Counted from the stretch's first letter, positions 42,835 through 52,101 are shown. The stretch: 64,000 nucleotides of DNA from Streptomyces sp. ADI95-17 (GCF_003846175.1 NZ_ML123047.1:543549-607548), one strand, 5' to 3'. Program-made: numbers and translations. Notes: a model not told the origin generated them from the sequence alone.

Positions 42835-45557
42835 GCGAGCACCGTCGCAAAACGCCGCAACCGCAAGGTGGCGGGCGTGCAGCGGCCAGACGAGCCGCCC
42901 AGCAGTCCTCAGGACGCCGCGCCGCCCCGTCACGTGGAGTAACTTCCGAGTCACCTTCCGGTTCGCACGGCGGCGACAGCCCGTACGGCGGCCGCGCCGA
43001 GGCCAGACGTGCCGCCCAGCGGGGCGGCGGGAGCCGTCGCGCCGAGGGCGGCGGAGCGGGCCGCGGGGGCGGGGGCCGACGCCGCGGAGGCGGCGACGGC
43101 GGGCACGAAGGGCCGGGCCGGGGGCGGGGCCGGGGCTCCCAGCGCCCTGTCAAGAAACGCTTCATCGACTACCCGCGGGCCGGTAAGTACGGCTTCCGGC
43201 GCTGGGTCCCGTCGTGGAAGCTGGTCCTCAGCCTCTGCATCGGCTTCTTCGGCCTGCTGATGGGTGTCGGCGGTATCGCGTACGCGATGGTCGGCCTGCC
43301 CGACGTGCAGAAAGCCGCAACCGCACAGAACAACGTCTACCTGTGGGACGACGGCTCGCAGATGATCGCCACCGGCGGTGCGGTCAACCGTCAGCTCATC
43401 CCCTACGCGCAGATCCCCGAAGCCATGCGGGACGCCGTCATCTCCGCCGAGAACAAGTCCTTCGAGCATGACCGGGGCATTGACCCCATGGGTATCGCCC
43501 GGGCCCTGTTCAACATGGCCGCCGGTGGTGAGACCCAGGGTGGTTCGACGATCACCCAGCAGTACGTGAAGAACTCGCGTCTGTCCCAGGAACAGACCCT
43601 GAGCCGGAAGTTCCAGGAACTCTTCATCACGCTCAAGGTCACCAACAAGATGAAGAAGAACGAGATCATCAGGGACTACCTCAACGTCTCCTACTACGGA
43701 CGGGGTGCCTCGGGGATCCAGGCGGCGGCCCGTACGTACTACGGCAAGGACGCCGTAAAACTGAATCCGAGCGAGTGCGCGTTCCTGGCCACGCTGCTCA
43801 AGGGCGCGTCCTACTACGACCCGGCGGGTGCCACCGACGTCGACCCCGTGCAGGCGACGGAGAAGCTGAACACCGCACGGGCCATCAAGCGCTGGAAGTG
43901 GATCCTCGACGAAGAGGTGAAGGACGGGCGCCTCTCGCAGGCGGAGCGCGCCAAGTACACCAAGTTCCCGATGCCCGACCCGCCGAAGAAGAACGCTCAG
44001 CTGGGCGGCCAGACCGGTTATCTGGTCGAGCTCGCCAGGCAGTACTTCCTCAGCAACAACGAGCAGGGCGTCACGGCGGAGAAGTTGGCGCTGGGTGGCT
44101 ACCAGATCCGTACCACCTTCAACAAGAAGAAGGTCAACGAGCTCAACGACGCGGTCCAGAAGGTCTACGACAGCAAGATCAAGCCGAAGGAGCGCCCGAA
44201 GACGGACACCCACGTCCAGTTCGGCGGTGGCTCGGTGGATCCCAAGACCGGTGCCATAGTGGCGATCTACGGCGGTCAGGACGCGACCAAGCACTTCACC
44301 AACAACGCCAACCCCACCGGTGCGCAGGTCGGTTCGACCTTCAAGCCGTTCGTGCTGGCGGCGGCGATGGAGTACGGCAAGCGGAACCCGGCGCTCCCGG
44401 AGGACCAGGGCCCGTCCGAGCGTACGAAGGTGTCACCGCTCAGCATCTACAACGCCGACGACAAGCTGAAGATCAAGAAGTACAACGGCGAGATCTGGAC
44501 CGACGAGAACGGTAAGGAGTGGCTGCAGGCCAACGACGGCCACGAGTCGAAGGGCAACATCACCCTTCGCGAGGCGATGCAGTGGTCCGCCAACTCCCCC
44601 TACGTACAGCTCGGTATGGACGTCGGCACCGACAAGGTGAAGGAAGTCGCCATGGAGGCGGGGCTCAAGGACGACGAACAGATGGCGGACTCGCACGTGC
44701 CGTCGTTCTCCATCGGCACGTCCTCGCCCAGCGCGATCCGGATGGCCGGCGCGTACGCGACCTTCGCAGCCAGTGGCCAGCAGCGTGAGCCCTTCTCGGT
44801 CTCCGAGGCGAAGTACGAAGGCAAGACCGTCTACCGGCACGAGGGTGCCCCCAAGCGTGCCTTCGACGCCGCGATCGCCGACAACGTCACCGACGTCCTG
44901 AAGAACGTCGTCGAGAAGGGCACCGGTACTCCCGCGCAGATCCCCGGCCGGGACGTGGCGGGCAAGACGGGTACGACGGACGACAACAAGTCGGCCTGGT
45001 TCGTCGGCTACACGCCGCAGCTGTCCACGGCCATCAGCATGTACCGGCTCGACGACGACGCGACCAACAAGGACCGTAAGTTCGAAAAGATGTACGGCAC
45101 GGGTGGCGAGCGGACGATCCACGGTGCCTCGTTCCCGGCCCAGATCTGGCACGACTACATGGTGGGCGCGCTGAAGGGGCAGCCGGTCCTGAGCTTCCCG
45201 GAGCCGGGGCCGATCGGTGACAAGGTCTACGGCGGCGGCGCGCAGAGCCCCAAGCCGACGCCCACGGCGCCGGTGACACCCTCGCCGACCATGTCGGTGA
45301 CCGAGTCGCCCTCGAAGACCCTGCCCCCGTCACCGCCGGAGCCCACCGAGACCTGCGGTACGTGGGACTGGGACTGCCAGCACAACAACGGCGGGACCAG
45401 TACCGGCGCGAACGGCGGGGACACCGGTGGTCCCGGCGGCAGTCCATCGACGACCCCCGATCCGCCAACCGGAGGGAACGGGAACGGCGGCGGGAACGGA
45501 AACGGCGCCGACGGCGGGAACGGCAACGGCGGATTCATCGCCGGGCCGGCCGGATAG
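42831..45557 (+). CDS. Class A penicillin-binding protein (bifunctional)
   Basis: A 908-residue protein. The first 115 residues are a basic Arg/Gly/Ala cytoplasmic arm. One membrane helix follows (LVLSLCIGFFGLLMGVGGIA, about 128-147). The glycosyltransferase-51 domain has the catalytic Glu in ISAENKSFEHDRG (near 206) and GGSTITQQYVKN. The transpeptidase domain has STFK (near 501), SAN (near 586) and KTGT (near 712). The last 100 residues are Pro/Ser then Gly/Asn-rich with two cysteines. It polymerises and cross-links peptidoglycan. ATG 42831 is chosen; a terminator hairpin follows the gene. Confidence 0.96.
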   Translation: MSEHRRKTPQPQGGGRAAARRAAQQSSGRRAAPSRGVTSESPSGSHGGDSPYGGRAEARRAAQRGGGSRRAEGGGAGRGGGGRRRGGGDGGHEGPGRGRGRGSQRPVKKRFIDYPRAGKYGFRRWVPSWKLVLSLCIGFFGLLMGVGGIAYAMVGLPDVQKAATAQNNVYLWDDGSQMIATGGAVNRQLIPYAQIPEAMRDAVISAENKSFEHDRGIDPMGIARALFNMAAGGETQGGSTITQQYVKNSRLSQEQTLSRKFQELFITLKVTNKMKKNEIIRDYLNVSYYGRGASGIQAAARTYYGKDAVKLNPSECAFLATLLKGASYYDPAGATDVDPVQATEKLNTARAIKRWKWILDEEVKDGRLSQAERAKYTKFPMPDPPKKNAQLGGQTGYLVELARQYFLSNNEQGVTAEKLALGGYQIRTTFNKKKVNELNDAVQKVYDSKIKPKERPKTDTHVQFGGGSVDPKTGAIVAIYGGQDATKHFTNNANPTGAQVGSTFKPFVLAAAMEYGKRNPALPEDQGPSERTKVSPLSIYNADDKLKIKKYNGEIWTDENGKEWLQANDGHESKGNITLREAMQWSANSPYVQLGMDVGTDKVKEVAMEAGLKDDEQMADSHVPSFSIGTSSPSAIRMAGAYATFAASGQQREPFSVSEAKYEGKTVYRHEGAPKRAFDAAIADNVTDVLKNVVEKGTGTPAQIPGRDVAGKTGTTDDNKSAWFVGYTPQLSTAISMYRLDDDATNKDRKFEKMYGTGGERTIHGASFPAQIWHDYMVGALKGQPVLSFPEPGPIGDKVYGGGAQSPKPTPTAPVTPSPTMSVTESPSKTLPPSPPEPTETCGTWDWDCQHNNGGTSTGANGGDTGGPGGSPSTTPDPPTGGNGNGGGNGNGADGGNGNGGFIAGPAG

Positions 45558-45590
45558 CGCCCGCGCGGCCTCCGGGCCGACCCGGTCATG

Positions 45591-45623
45591 AGGGCCGCCG
45601 CACCCACACGGTGCGGCGGCCCT
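45591..45623 (+). terminator. PBP gene terminator
   Basis: AGGGCCGCCGCACC pairs perfectly with GGTGCGGCGGCCCT, loop CACAC, 33 bp after the stop. Confidence 0.85.
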
Positions 45624-45651
45624 CGTCGTTTCCACAGTCCCGTACGGCAGG

Positions 45652-47160
45652 ATGAGCGGCATGCCAAGCGCAGAAGACACGAGTGTGCACCAGCACGAGG
45701 AACGGTCGGTCGTACGGCCCACGCACCAGGACGAGGTCGCCGCGGCCGGCAGCGAGCTGATCGGCGGGCGGTCGGGGCGCTGGACACGGCTCGGCAGCAC
45801 GGCCCTCACGCCGGTGGGCGCCATCGCGCTGGTGGCCCTCGGGATGTTCGCGCTGGGCATGGTGCAGAAGCTGCCCTGCTACAACTGGGCCTGGTTCAGA
45901 GGCGCGGGCTCGCAGTACACGCATGCCTGCTACTCGGACATTCCGCACCTCTTCGCCGCCCGTGGATTCTCCGACGGCCTGGTGCCGTACTTCGACCGGC
46001 TGCCCGGCGACATGCAGTTCCTGGAGTACCCCGTCCTGACGGGTGTGTTCATGCAGATCGCCGCCTGGCTGACGCCGGGCGGATCCATTCAGCACCAGGA
46101 GCAGATGTACTGGATGGTCAACGCGGGCATGCTGATGATCTGCGCCGTGATCATCGCCGTCTGTGTCGCCCGTACGCACCGGCGCCGCCCCTGGGACGGG
46201 CTGCTGGTCGCCCTCGCGCCCGCCTTCGCGCTCACCGCGACGATCAACTGGGACCTGCTGGCCGTCGCGCTGACGGCCGCGGCGATGCTCATGTGGTCCC
46301 GGGGACGGGCGCTGGCGTTCGGCATCCTCATCGGGCTCGCCACGGCCGCCAAGCTCTATCCCGTGTTCCTGCTGGGGCCGGTGTTCGTCCTGTGCTGGCG
46401 GGCGGGCAAGTGGCGGGAGTTCGGCATGGCGACGCTCGGGGCGGCGGTGTCCTGGCTGGTGGTGAATCTGCCGGTGATGGCCTTCGCGCCCGAGGGGTGG
46501 AAGAAGTTCTACACGTTCAGCGAGGAGCGGGGCATCGACTTCGGCTCCTTCTGGCTGATCATCACCCAGCGCACCGGCGAGAGCATCGAGGTCTCGACCG
46601 TCAACACGGTCTCGACGCTGACGACGGTCCTGCTGTGCGCGGCGATCGGCGCGCTCACTCTGATGGCACCGCGCAGGCCGCGGTTCGCGCAGCTCGCCTT
46701 TCTCGTCGTCGCGGCGTTCATCCTCGTCAACAAGGTCTACTCGCCGCAGTACGTGCTGTGGCTGATCCCCCTGGCCGCACTGGCCCGGCCGCGCTGGCGC
46801 GACTTCCTGATCTGGCAGGCGTGCGAGGTCATGTACTTCCTGGGGATCTGGATGTACCTCGCGTACACGACGAGCGGGGACAAGCACCAGGGGCTGCCCA
46901 CCGAGGGGTACCAGCTGGCGATCGCCCTGCATCTGCTGGGCACGCTGTACCTCTGCGCCGTGGTCGTGCGGGACATCCTCAAGCCGGAGCGGGACGTCGT
47001 ACGGCGCGACGGGTCGGACGACCCGTCCGGCGGGGTGCTCGACGGGGCCCCGGACGTGTTCGTGCTGGGGCGGGCGGCGCATCCGGCGCGGTATGCCCAC
47101 CCGGCGGTGGAAGGGCCGCGGGTGGAGTGGGGAGGGGCGCGCGGACCGGTCGCAGACTGA
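45652..47160 (+). CDS. Glycosyltransferase family 87 membrane protein
   Basis: A 502-residue integral membrane protein with about 10-12 helices after a 45-residue cytoplasmic start. The extracellular loop after helix 1 contains CYNWAWFR and CYSDIPHLFAARG, and later LVPYFDRLPGDMQFLEYPVL with acidic residues typical of GT-C enzymes. GT87 enzymes use polyprenyl-phosphate sugars (mannosyltransferases in mycobacteria). The substrate here is not determined. ATG 45652 or 45661 can start it. Its position after the PBP gene hints at envelope glycan work. Confidence 0.82.
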   Translation: MSGMPSAEDTSVHQHEERSVVRPTHQDEVAAAGSELIGGRSGRWTRLGSTALTPVGAIALVALGMFALGMVQKLPCYNWAWFRGAGSQYTHACYSDIPHLFAARGFSDGLVPYFDRLPGDMQFLEYPVLTGVFMQIAAWLTPGGSIQHQEQMYWMVNAGMLMICAVIIAVCVARTHRRRPWDGLLVALAPAFALTATINWDLLAVALTAAAMLMWSRGRALAFGILIGLATAAKLYPVFLLGPVFVLCWRAGKWREFGMATLGAAVSWLVVNLPVMAFAPEGWKKFYTFSEERGIDFGSFWLIITQRTGESIEVSTVNTVSTLTTVLLCAAIGALTLMAPRRPRFAQLAFLVVAAFILVNKVYSPQYVLWLIPLAALARPRWRDFLIWQACEVMYFLGIWMYLAYTTSGDKHQGLPTEGYQLAIALHLLGTLYLCAVVVRDILKPERDVVRRDGSDDPSGGVLDGAPDVFVLGRAAHPARYAHPAVEGPRVEWGGARGPVAD

Positions 47161-47226
47161 GAGCCGGGCCCCCCGTTGGGAAAGGCCCGGCTCCGGACCC
47201 GGCTGGATCGGCCGTACCGGCCGATC
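47161..47226. terminator. Convergent terminator region (two hairpins)
   Basis: GAGCCGGGCC (47161) pairs with GGCCCGGCTC (47184-47193). A second hairpin, GATCGGCCG/CGGCCGATC with loop TAC, is at 47206-47226. They serve the GT87 gene and the leftward racemase-like gene. Confidence 0.75.
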
Positions 47227-47236
47227 AGCGGTCGTA

Positions 47237-48268
47237 CTACCGGTCGACGAGGCGGTCGAACTGGGTGGTCGTGTGGCGCAGATGGGCGACCAGCTCGTCG
47301 CCGACCTTCGGCTCCTGGGCGTCCGACGGGACGAACAGGATCGACACCTGCATGTGCGGCGGCTCGGCGAACCAGCGCTGCTTGCCCGCCCAGACGAACG
47401 GCGACAGGTTGCGGTTGACAGTGGCCAGGCCCGCGCGGGCGACTCCCTTGGCGCGCGGCATCACGCCGTGCAGGGCCTTCGGGGCCTCCAGGCCCACGCC
47501 GTGCGACGTGCCGCCGGCGACGACGACCAGCCAGCCGTCCGAGGCGGCCTTCTGCTGGCGGTAGCCGAAGCGGTCGCCCTTGGCCACGCGGGTGACGTCC
47601 AGGACGGCACCCCGGTACTCCGTCGCCTCGTGGTCGCCGAGCCACAGCCGGGTACCGATACGGGCGCGGAAACGGGTCTGCGGGAACTGCTGCTGGAGCC
47701 GGCCCAGCTCCTCGGCGCGCAGATGGCTGACGAACATGGTGTGCAACGGCAGCCGGGCCGCGCGCAGCCGGTCCATCCAGCCGATGACCTCCTCGACCGC
47801 GTCCGAGCCGTCCGTGCGGTCCAGCGGCAGGTGCAGGGCAAAGCCTTCGAGCCGTACGTCCTCGATGGCGGCGTGCAGCTGCCCGAGCTCCTCCTCCTTG
47901 ACGCCGTGGCGCTTCATCGAGCTCATGCACTCGATGACGACCCGAGCGCCCACCAGGGCGTGCACGCCGTCCACGGAGGAGACCGAGCGGATCACACGGT
48001 CGGGCAGCGGCACCGGCTCCTCGCCCCTGCGGAACGGGGTGAGGACCAGAAGGTCGCCGCTGAACCAGTCCTTGATGCGGGCCGCCTCGTAGGTGGTCCC
48101 GACGGCGAGCATGTCGGAGCCGAAGCGGATGGCCTCGTCGGCCAGCCGCTCGTGGCCGAAGCCGTATCCATTGCCTTTGCAGACCGGTACGAGACCGGGG
48201 AACTGGTCGAGGACGGATTTCTGGTGCGCCCGCCAGCGCGCGGTGTCGACGTAGAGGGAGAGCGCCAT
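47237..48268 (-). CDS. Alanine-racemase-like PLP protein
   Basis: A 343-residue protein with the alanine-racemase N-terminal barrel. PLP lysine is probably K31 in VPVCKGNGYGFG (VVKADAYGHG in true Alr). Later LEGFALHLPLD and RARIGTRLWLGD match barrel strands. The C-terminal beta domain motif with the catalytic Tyr of alanine racemase (GYADG type) is not seen; RFGYRQQKAASDGW replaces it. So it is a divergent member, and substrate or even racemase activity is open. It lies 148 bp downstream of femX on the same strand, probably the same operon, suggesting a role in the peptidoglycan stem or bridge. Confidence 0.8.
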   Translation of the reverse strand: MALSLYVDTARWRAHQKSVLDQFPGLVPVCKGNGYGFGHERLADEAIRFGSDMLAVGTTYEAARIKDWFSGDLLVLTPFRRGEEPVPLPDRVIRSVSSVDGVHALVGARVVIECMSSMKRHGVKEEELGQLHAAIEDVRLEGFALHLPLDRTDGSDAVEEVIGWMDRLRAARLPLHTMFVSHLRAEELGRLQQQFPQTRFRARIGTRLWLGDHEATEYRGAVLDVTRVAKGDRFGYRQQKAASDGWLVVVAGGTSHGVGLEAPKALHGVMPRAKGVARAGLATVNRNLSPFVWAGKQRWFAEPPHMQVSILFVPSDAQEPKVGDELVAHLRHTTTQFDRLVDR

Positions 48269-48416
48269 GGCCGGTCCGGAACCCTTCTGGTGGCTGCTGT
48301 GTGGGAGGTGTGTGAAGCCGAAGCCCCATTGAAACCAATGAAGCCGGTTTCGTCAGCGGGGCGACGCGTAACAAGCGAGGCGTAACAGCGGTGCGACGCC
48401 TGCGGTGCGACGCGGG

Positions 48417-49535
48417 TCAGCGGCGCGACATGTAGATGTCGAGCGCCTTGTGCAGCAGCTTGTTGAGCGGGAAGTCCCACTCGCCGAGGTACTCGGCCGC
48501 CTGGCCGCCGGTGCCCACCTTGAACTGGATCAGACCGAAGAGGTGGTCGGTCTCGTCCAGCGAGTCGGAGATGCCGCGCAGGTCGTAGACCGTGGCCCCC
48601 ATGGCGTACGCGTCGCGCAGCATTCGCCACTGCATCGCGTTCGAGGGCCGGACCTCGCGCTTGTGGTTGGCGGAGGCGCCGTAGGAGTACCAGACGTGCC
48701 CGCCGACGATCAGCATGGTCGCGGCCGCGACGTTCTCGCCCTCGTGCCGGGCGAAGTACAGCCGCATCCGGTTCGGGTCCTCATTGTTGAGGGCCGTCCA
48801 CATGCGCTGGAAGTAGCCCAGCGGACGCGGCCGGAAGTGGTCGCGCTCCGCCGTGATCTCGTACAGCCGCTGCCACTCGGCGAGGTCGGCGTAGCTGCCC
48901 TGGACGACCTCGACGCCGGCCTTCTCGGCCTTCTTGATGTTGCGTCGCCACAGCTGGTTGAAGCCCTTGTGGACGTCTTCGAGCGACCGGTTGGCCAGCG
49001 GCACCTGGAAGACGTAGCGCGGCTGTACGTCACCGAATCCGGCGCCGCCGTCCTCGCCCTGCTGCCAGCCCATCTTCCGCAGCCGGTCCGCCACTTCGAA
49101 GGCACGCGGCTCGATGTGGGTGGCCTCGACGTCGCGCAGGCGCTTCACTTCCGGGTCCTGGATGCCCGACTTGATGGCGGCCGCGTCCCAGCGGCGGATG
49201 ATGACCGGCGGGCCCATCTTCACGGAGAAGGCGCCCTGCTGCTTGAGGTGCGCCAGCATCGGCCGCAGCCAGTCGTCCAGATTCGGGGCGTACCAGTTGA
49301 TGACCGGGCCCTCGGGCAGATAGGCGAGGTACCGCTTGATCTTGGGCAGCTGCCGGTAGAGCACCAGGCCGGCGCCGACGAGCTGTCCGTTCCCGTCGAA
49401 CCAGCCGAGGCTCTCCGAGCGCCACTCGGCCTTCACATCTGCCCATGCCGGGACCTGCATGTGACTCGCCGCGGGCAGATTCTGGATGTAAGCCAGATGC
49501 TGCTCTCGGCTGATGGTCCTCAGGGTCAGGCTCAT
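48417..49535 (-). CDS. femX: Lipid II:glycine glycyltransferase (FemX type)
   Basis: A 372-residue FemABX family protein with two GNAT-like domains: SHMQVPAWADVKAEWRSESL at the start, LPEGPVINWY in the middle, RYVFQVPL then LWRRNIKKAEKAGVEVV, and AATMLIVGGHVWYSYGAS near the end. In Streptomyces coelicolor the FemX protein adds the single Gly bridge to the LL-diaminopimelate of lipid II using Gly-tRNA; its paralogue VanK serves vancomycin-resistant precursors. Here no van genes are nearby, so the housekeeping role is expected. ATG 49535 starts the family-typical MSLTLRTISREQH. Confidence 0.92.
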   Translation of the reverse strand: MSLTLRTISREQHLAYIQNLPAASHMQVPAWADVKAEWRSESLGWFDGNGQLVGAGLVLYRQLPKIKRYLAYLPEGPVINWYAPNLDDWLRPMLAHLKQQGAFSVKMGPPVIIRRWDAAAIKSGIQDPEVKRLRDVEATHIEPRAFEVADRLRKMGWQQGEDGGAGFGDVQPRYVFQVPLANRSLEDVHKGFNQLWRRNIKKAEKAGVEVVQGSYADLAEWQRLYEITAERDHFRPRPLGYFQRMWTALNNEDPNRMRLYFARHEGENVAAATMLIVGGHVWYSYGASANHKREVRPSNAMQWRMLRDAYAMGATVYDLRGISDSLDETDHLFGLIQFKVGTGGQAAEYLGEWDFPLNKLLHKALDIYMSRR

Positions 49536-49690
49536 GCGGGGCGCTCCTCGGCAGGTGTGTCCCCATCGGTCAGGGGCTCCGGCTCTCGCGCCGAAGCCTA
49601 CTGTGGCCGACGAGCACGCCGTCTGGCCCTATGGCCTTGCCGCTCCGCCGCCGTCGCGACCCGGGTTGCCGGGTCCGTTCCTACGGGGAA

Positions 49691-49721
49691 CGGCGCGGAG
49701 ACCCCGTGAGGTTCCCGCGCC
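49691..49721 (-). terminator. Hairpin after the small membrane-protein gene
   Basis: CGGCGCGG pairs with CCGCGCCG across a 15-base loop, 41 bp past the stop of the leftward gene. Confidence 0.5.
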
Positions 49722-49761
49722 GCTCCGCTTGTCCGGTTGTGACTGCTGTGTATGTCGCGAT

Positions 49762-50076
49762 TCAGCCCACCACGCCGCCGAAGAGGCCGCCGTGGGCCAT
49801 GCCCAGGAAGAACCCGATGGCGGCCGCGCCCATGCCGATGATCAGCGGGAACCGTTCGCGGGTGGTCACCGAGACATACTGCCCGTACGCGCCTGTGAGG
49901 ATTCCGATGAGCCCGGCCCACGAACTGATCAGATGCAGGTTGTGGAACATCGCCGTGATGAAGGCGAGCACACCGAGGATCAGCGTCACCGCCACCAGGG
50001 TCTCCTGGAGCGGATGGGTCTTGCCGTCCGTGGCGAGTAGGGAAACGGGGGGACGGGGTCGTATTGCCTGTGCCAT
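49762..50076 (-). CDS. Small membrane protein, three to four helices
   Basis: A 104-residue hydrophobic protein. After a Pro/Arg start (MAQAIRPRPPVS) come helices at TLVAVTLILGVLAFITAMF, SWAGLIGILTGAYGQYV and ERFPLIIGMGAAAIGFFLG, ending in HGGLFGGVVG. A perfect ribosome site (CAGGAGG) lies seven bases before ATG 50076. The gene stands alone between femX and rpsF, with its own likely terminator. I do not recognise a function; the type is common in Streptomyces. Confidence 0.75.
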   Translation of the reverse strand: MAQAIRPRPPVSLLATDGKTHPLQETLVAVTLILGVLAFITAMFHNLHLISSWAGLIGILTGAYGQYVSVTTRERFPLIIGMGAAAIGFFLGMAHGGLFGGVVG

Positions 50077-50305
50077 GGAGTACCTCCTGGCCGAATGGGG
50101 CGCGTGGTGGCGCCGCTCACACCCGATGTGTCCAGATTGCGTCTCCTGACCACCGGATTTCAACCGGAAGCCGTTGTGCAGGTACTCTGTACGGTCTGCA
50201 CCGGTGTCTGCCCAGGCCAGCACGGCAGCCCCTCTCCATGGAGGGCATTGTCAGTGGCGGCTGTTTTACTCGGAGACACTGATGCTCACGCATCACGACC
50301 CTCCT

Positions 50306-50324
50306 GCCACGGAACGACCGTGGC
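50306..50324 (+). promoter_or_regulatory. Hairpin in the rpsF leader (candidate S6:S18 binding site)
   Basis: GCCACGG and CCGTGGC enclose AACGA, just before the rpsF ribosome site. Leaders of rpsF operons in many bacteria bind the S6:S18 complex; this hairpin is in the right place but I cannot confirm the CCG bulge. Confidence 0.3.
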
Positions 50325-50352
50325 CGCTGAGTCCAAAGGAGGTGGGTTCCAC

Positions 50353-50643
50353 ATGCGTCACTACGAGGTGATGGTCATCCTCGACCCCGATCTCGAGGAG
50401 CGCGCTGTCTCCCCGCTGATCGAGAACTTCCTCTCCGTCGTCCGTGAGGGCAACGGAAAGGTCGAGAAGGTCGACACCTGGGGCCGTCGTCGTCTCGCTT
50501 ACGAGATCAAGAAGAAGCCCGAGGGCATCTACTCGGTCATCGACCTGCAGGCCGAGCCTGCGGTCGTCAAGGAGCTCGACCGCCAGATGAACCTGAACGA
50601 GTCGGTCCTCCGGACCAAGGTCCTCCGTCCCGAGTCCCACTGA
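50353..50643 (+). CDS. rpsF: 30S ribosomal protein S6 (bS6)
   Basis: A 96-residue protein with MRHYEVMVILDPDLEERAV, the WGRRRLAYEIKKKPEGIY block and the end LNESVLRTKVLRPE. ATG 50353 has a near-perfect ribosome site (AAAGGAGGTGG). First gene of the conserved rpsF-ssb-rpsR-rplI operon. The frame is open from 50095 but without coding similarity. Confidence 0.98.
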   Translation: MRHYEVMVILDPDLEERAVSPLIENFLSVVREGNGKVEKVDTWGRRRLAYEIKKKPEGIYSVIDLQAEPAVVKELDRQMNLNESVLRTKVLRPESH

Positions 50644-50717
50644 GCATCTAGCTCAGTGGTCATCGGGTTCGAGTAGCAGCAAGCAGCCAGAAGCAATCCC
50701 CGCCGAGAGGTTCATCC

Positions 50718-51332
50718 ATGGCAGGCGAGACCGTCATCACGGTCGTCGGCAATCTCGTCGACGACCCCGAGCTGCGCTTCACCCCGTCCGGTGCGGCGGT
50801 CGCGAAGTTCCGTGTCGCGTCCACTCCCCGCATCTTCGACCGGCAGACCAATGAGTGGAAGGACGGCGAAGGCCTGTTCCTCACCTGCTCGGTCTGGCGG
50901 CAGGCGGCGGAGAACGTCGCCGAGTCGCTCCAGCGAGGCATGCGCGTTGTCGTGCAGGGCCGGCTGAAGCAGCGGTCGTACGAAGACCGCGAGGGCGTCA
51001 AGCGCACGGTCTACGAGCTGGATGTCGAGGAAGTCGGCCCCAGCCTGAAGAACGCCACGGCCAAGGTCACCAAGACCACCGGTCGCGGTGGTCAGGGCGG
51101 CCAGGGTGGATACGGCGGTGGCCAGCAGGGCGGCGGCAACTGGGGCGGCGGTCCCGGTGGCGGTGGCCAGCAGGGTGGCGGCGGCGCTCCCGCCGACGAC
51201 CCGTGGGCCACTGGCGCGCCGTCCGGCGGTCAGCAGGGCGGGGGTCAGCAGGGCGGCGGAGGCGGCTGGGGCGGAAGCTCCGGCGGTTCCGGCGGCTCTG
51301 GCGGCGGCTACTCGGACGAGCCTCCCTTCTAG
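50718..51332 (+). CDS. ssb: Single-stranded DNA-binding protein
   Basis: A 204-residue protein. The OB fold covers residues 1-115 (GETVITVVGNLVDDPELRFT, then FLTCSVWRQAAENVAESLQR). The C-terminal 85 residues are a Gly/Gln-rich linker ending in the acidic partner-binding tip DEPPF. It protects single-stranded DNA at forks and recruits repair proteins. ATG 50718 is clear. Located between rpsF and rpsR as usual. Confidence 0.98.
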   Translation: MAGETVITVVGNLVDDPELRFTPSGAAVAKFRVASTPRIFDRQTNEWKDGEGLFLTCSVWRQAAENVAESLQRGMRVVVQGRLKQRSYEDREGVKRTVYELDVEEVGPSLKNATAKVTKTTGRGGQGGQGGYGGGQQGGGNWGGGPGGGGQQGGGGAPADDPWATGAPSGGQQGGGQQGGGGGWGGSSGGSGGSGGGYSDEPPF

Positions 51333-51375
51333 GGCAGCTCGTACCCCCACTTCTTGATCACACAGGAGAAACACC

Positions 51376-51612
51376 ATGGCGAAGCCGCCTGTGCGCAAGC
51401 CTAAGAAGAAGGTCTGCGCGTTCTGCAAGGACAAGACCCAGTACGTGGACTACAAGGACACGAACATGCTGCGGAAGTTCATTTCCGACCGCGGCAAGAT
51501 CCGTGCCCGCCGCGTCACCGGCAACTGCACGCAGCACCAGCGTGACGTCGCCACGGCAGTCAAGAACAGCCGTGAGATGGCGCTGCTGCCCTACACGTCC
51601 ACCGCGCGATAA
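51376..51612 (+). CDS. rpsR: 30S ribosomal protein S18 (bS18), cysteine-containing
   Basis: A 78-residue protein with KKVCAFCKDK, DTNMLRKFISDRGKIRARRV and GNCTQHQRDVATAVKNSREM. The CxxC pair plus a third Cys marks the zinc-type (C+) form; many Streptomyces also keep a zinc-free paralogue under Zur control, not in this window. ATG 51376 follows AGGAGAAA. Confidence 0.98.
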   Translation: MAKPPVRKPKKKVCAFCKDKTQYVDYKDTNMLRKFISDRGKIRARRVTGNCTQHQRDVATAVKNSREMALLPYTSTAR

Positions 51613-51630
51613 GGGAAGGGTGACCGAATC

Positions 51631-52077
51631 ATGAAGATCATCCTCACCCACGAGGTCTCCGGCCTCGGTGCTGCTGGCGACGTCGTCGACGTCAAGGACG
51701 GGTACGCCCGTAACTACCTGGTTCCGCGTGGCTTTGCCATTCGCTGGACCAAGGGTGGCGAGAAGGACGTGGCGCAGATCCGCCGCGCCCGCAAGATCCA
51801 CGAGATCGCCACGATCGAGCAGGCCAACGAGATCAAGACCAAGCTCGAGGCCGTGAAGGTCCGTCTGGCCGTTCGCTCCGGCGACGCCGGCCGTCTCTTC
51901 GGCTCCGTGACCCCGGCCGACATCGCCTCGGCGATCAAGGCTGCCGGTGGCCCCGACGTCGACAAGCGTCGCGTCGAGCTCGGCTCGCCGATCAAGACGC
52001 TCGGCGGACACCAGGTGTCCGTGCGTCTGCACCCCGAGGTCGCTGCGAGCCTCGGCATCGAGGTCGTTGCTGCCTAA
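51631..52077 (+). CDS. rplI: 50S ribosomal protein L9 (bL9)
   Basis: A 148-residue protein starting MKIILTHEVSGLGAAGDVVD, with the L9 N-terminal signature GYARNYLVPRGFA and the long connecting helix. The C-terminal domain contains RLFGSVTPADIASAIKAAG. Last gene of the operon, 18 bp after rpsR and followed by a terminator. Confidence 0.98.
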   Translation: MKIILTHEVSGLGAAGDVVDVKDGYARNYLVPRGFAIRWTKGGEKDVAQIRRARKIHEIATIEQANEIKTKLEAVKVRLAVRSGDAGRLFGSVTPADIASAIKAAGGPDVDKRRVELGSPIKTLGGHQVSVRLHPEVAASLGIEVVAA

Positions 52078-52101
52078 GGGCACAGCTCACCTGAGCAGTT
52101 G

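Noticed and set aside
47237..49535. Racemase-like gene and femX considered as part of a glycopeptide-resistance cluster
   Set aside because: No vanH, vanA, vanX or two-component genes are near, and femX is in its usual housekeeping place.
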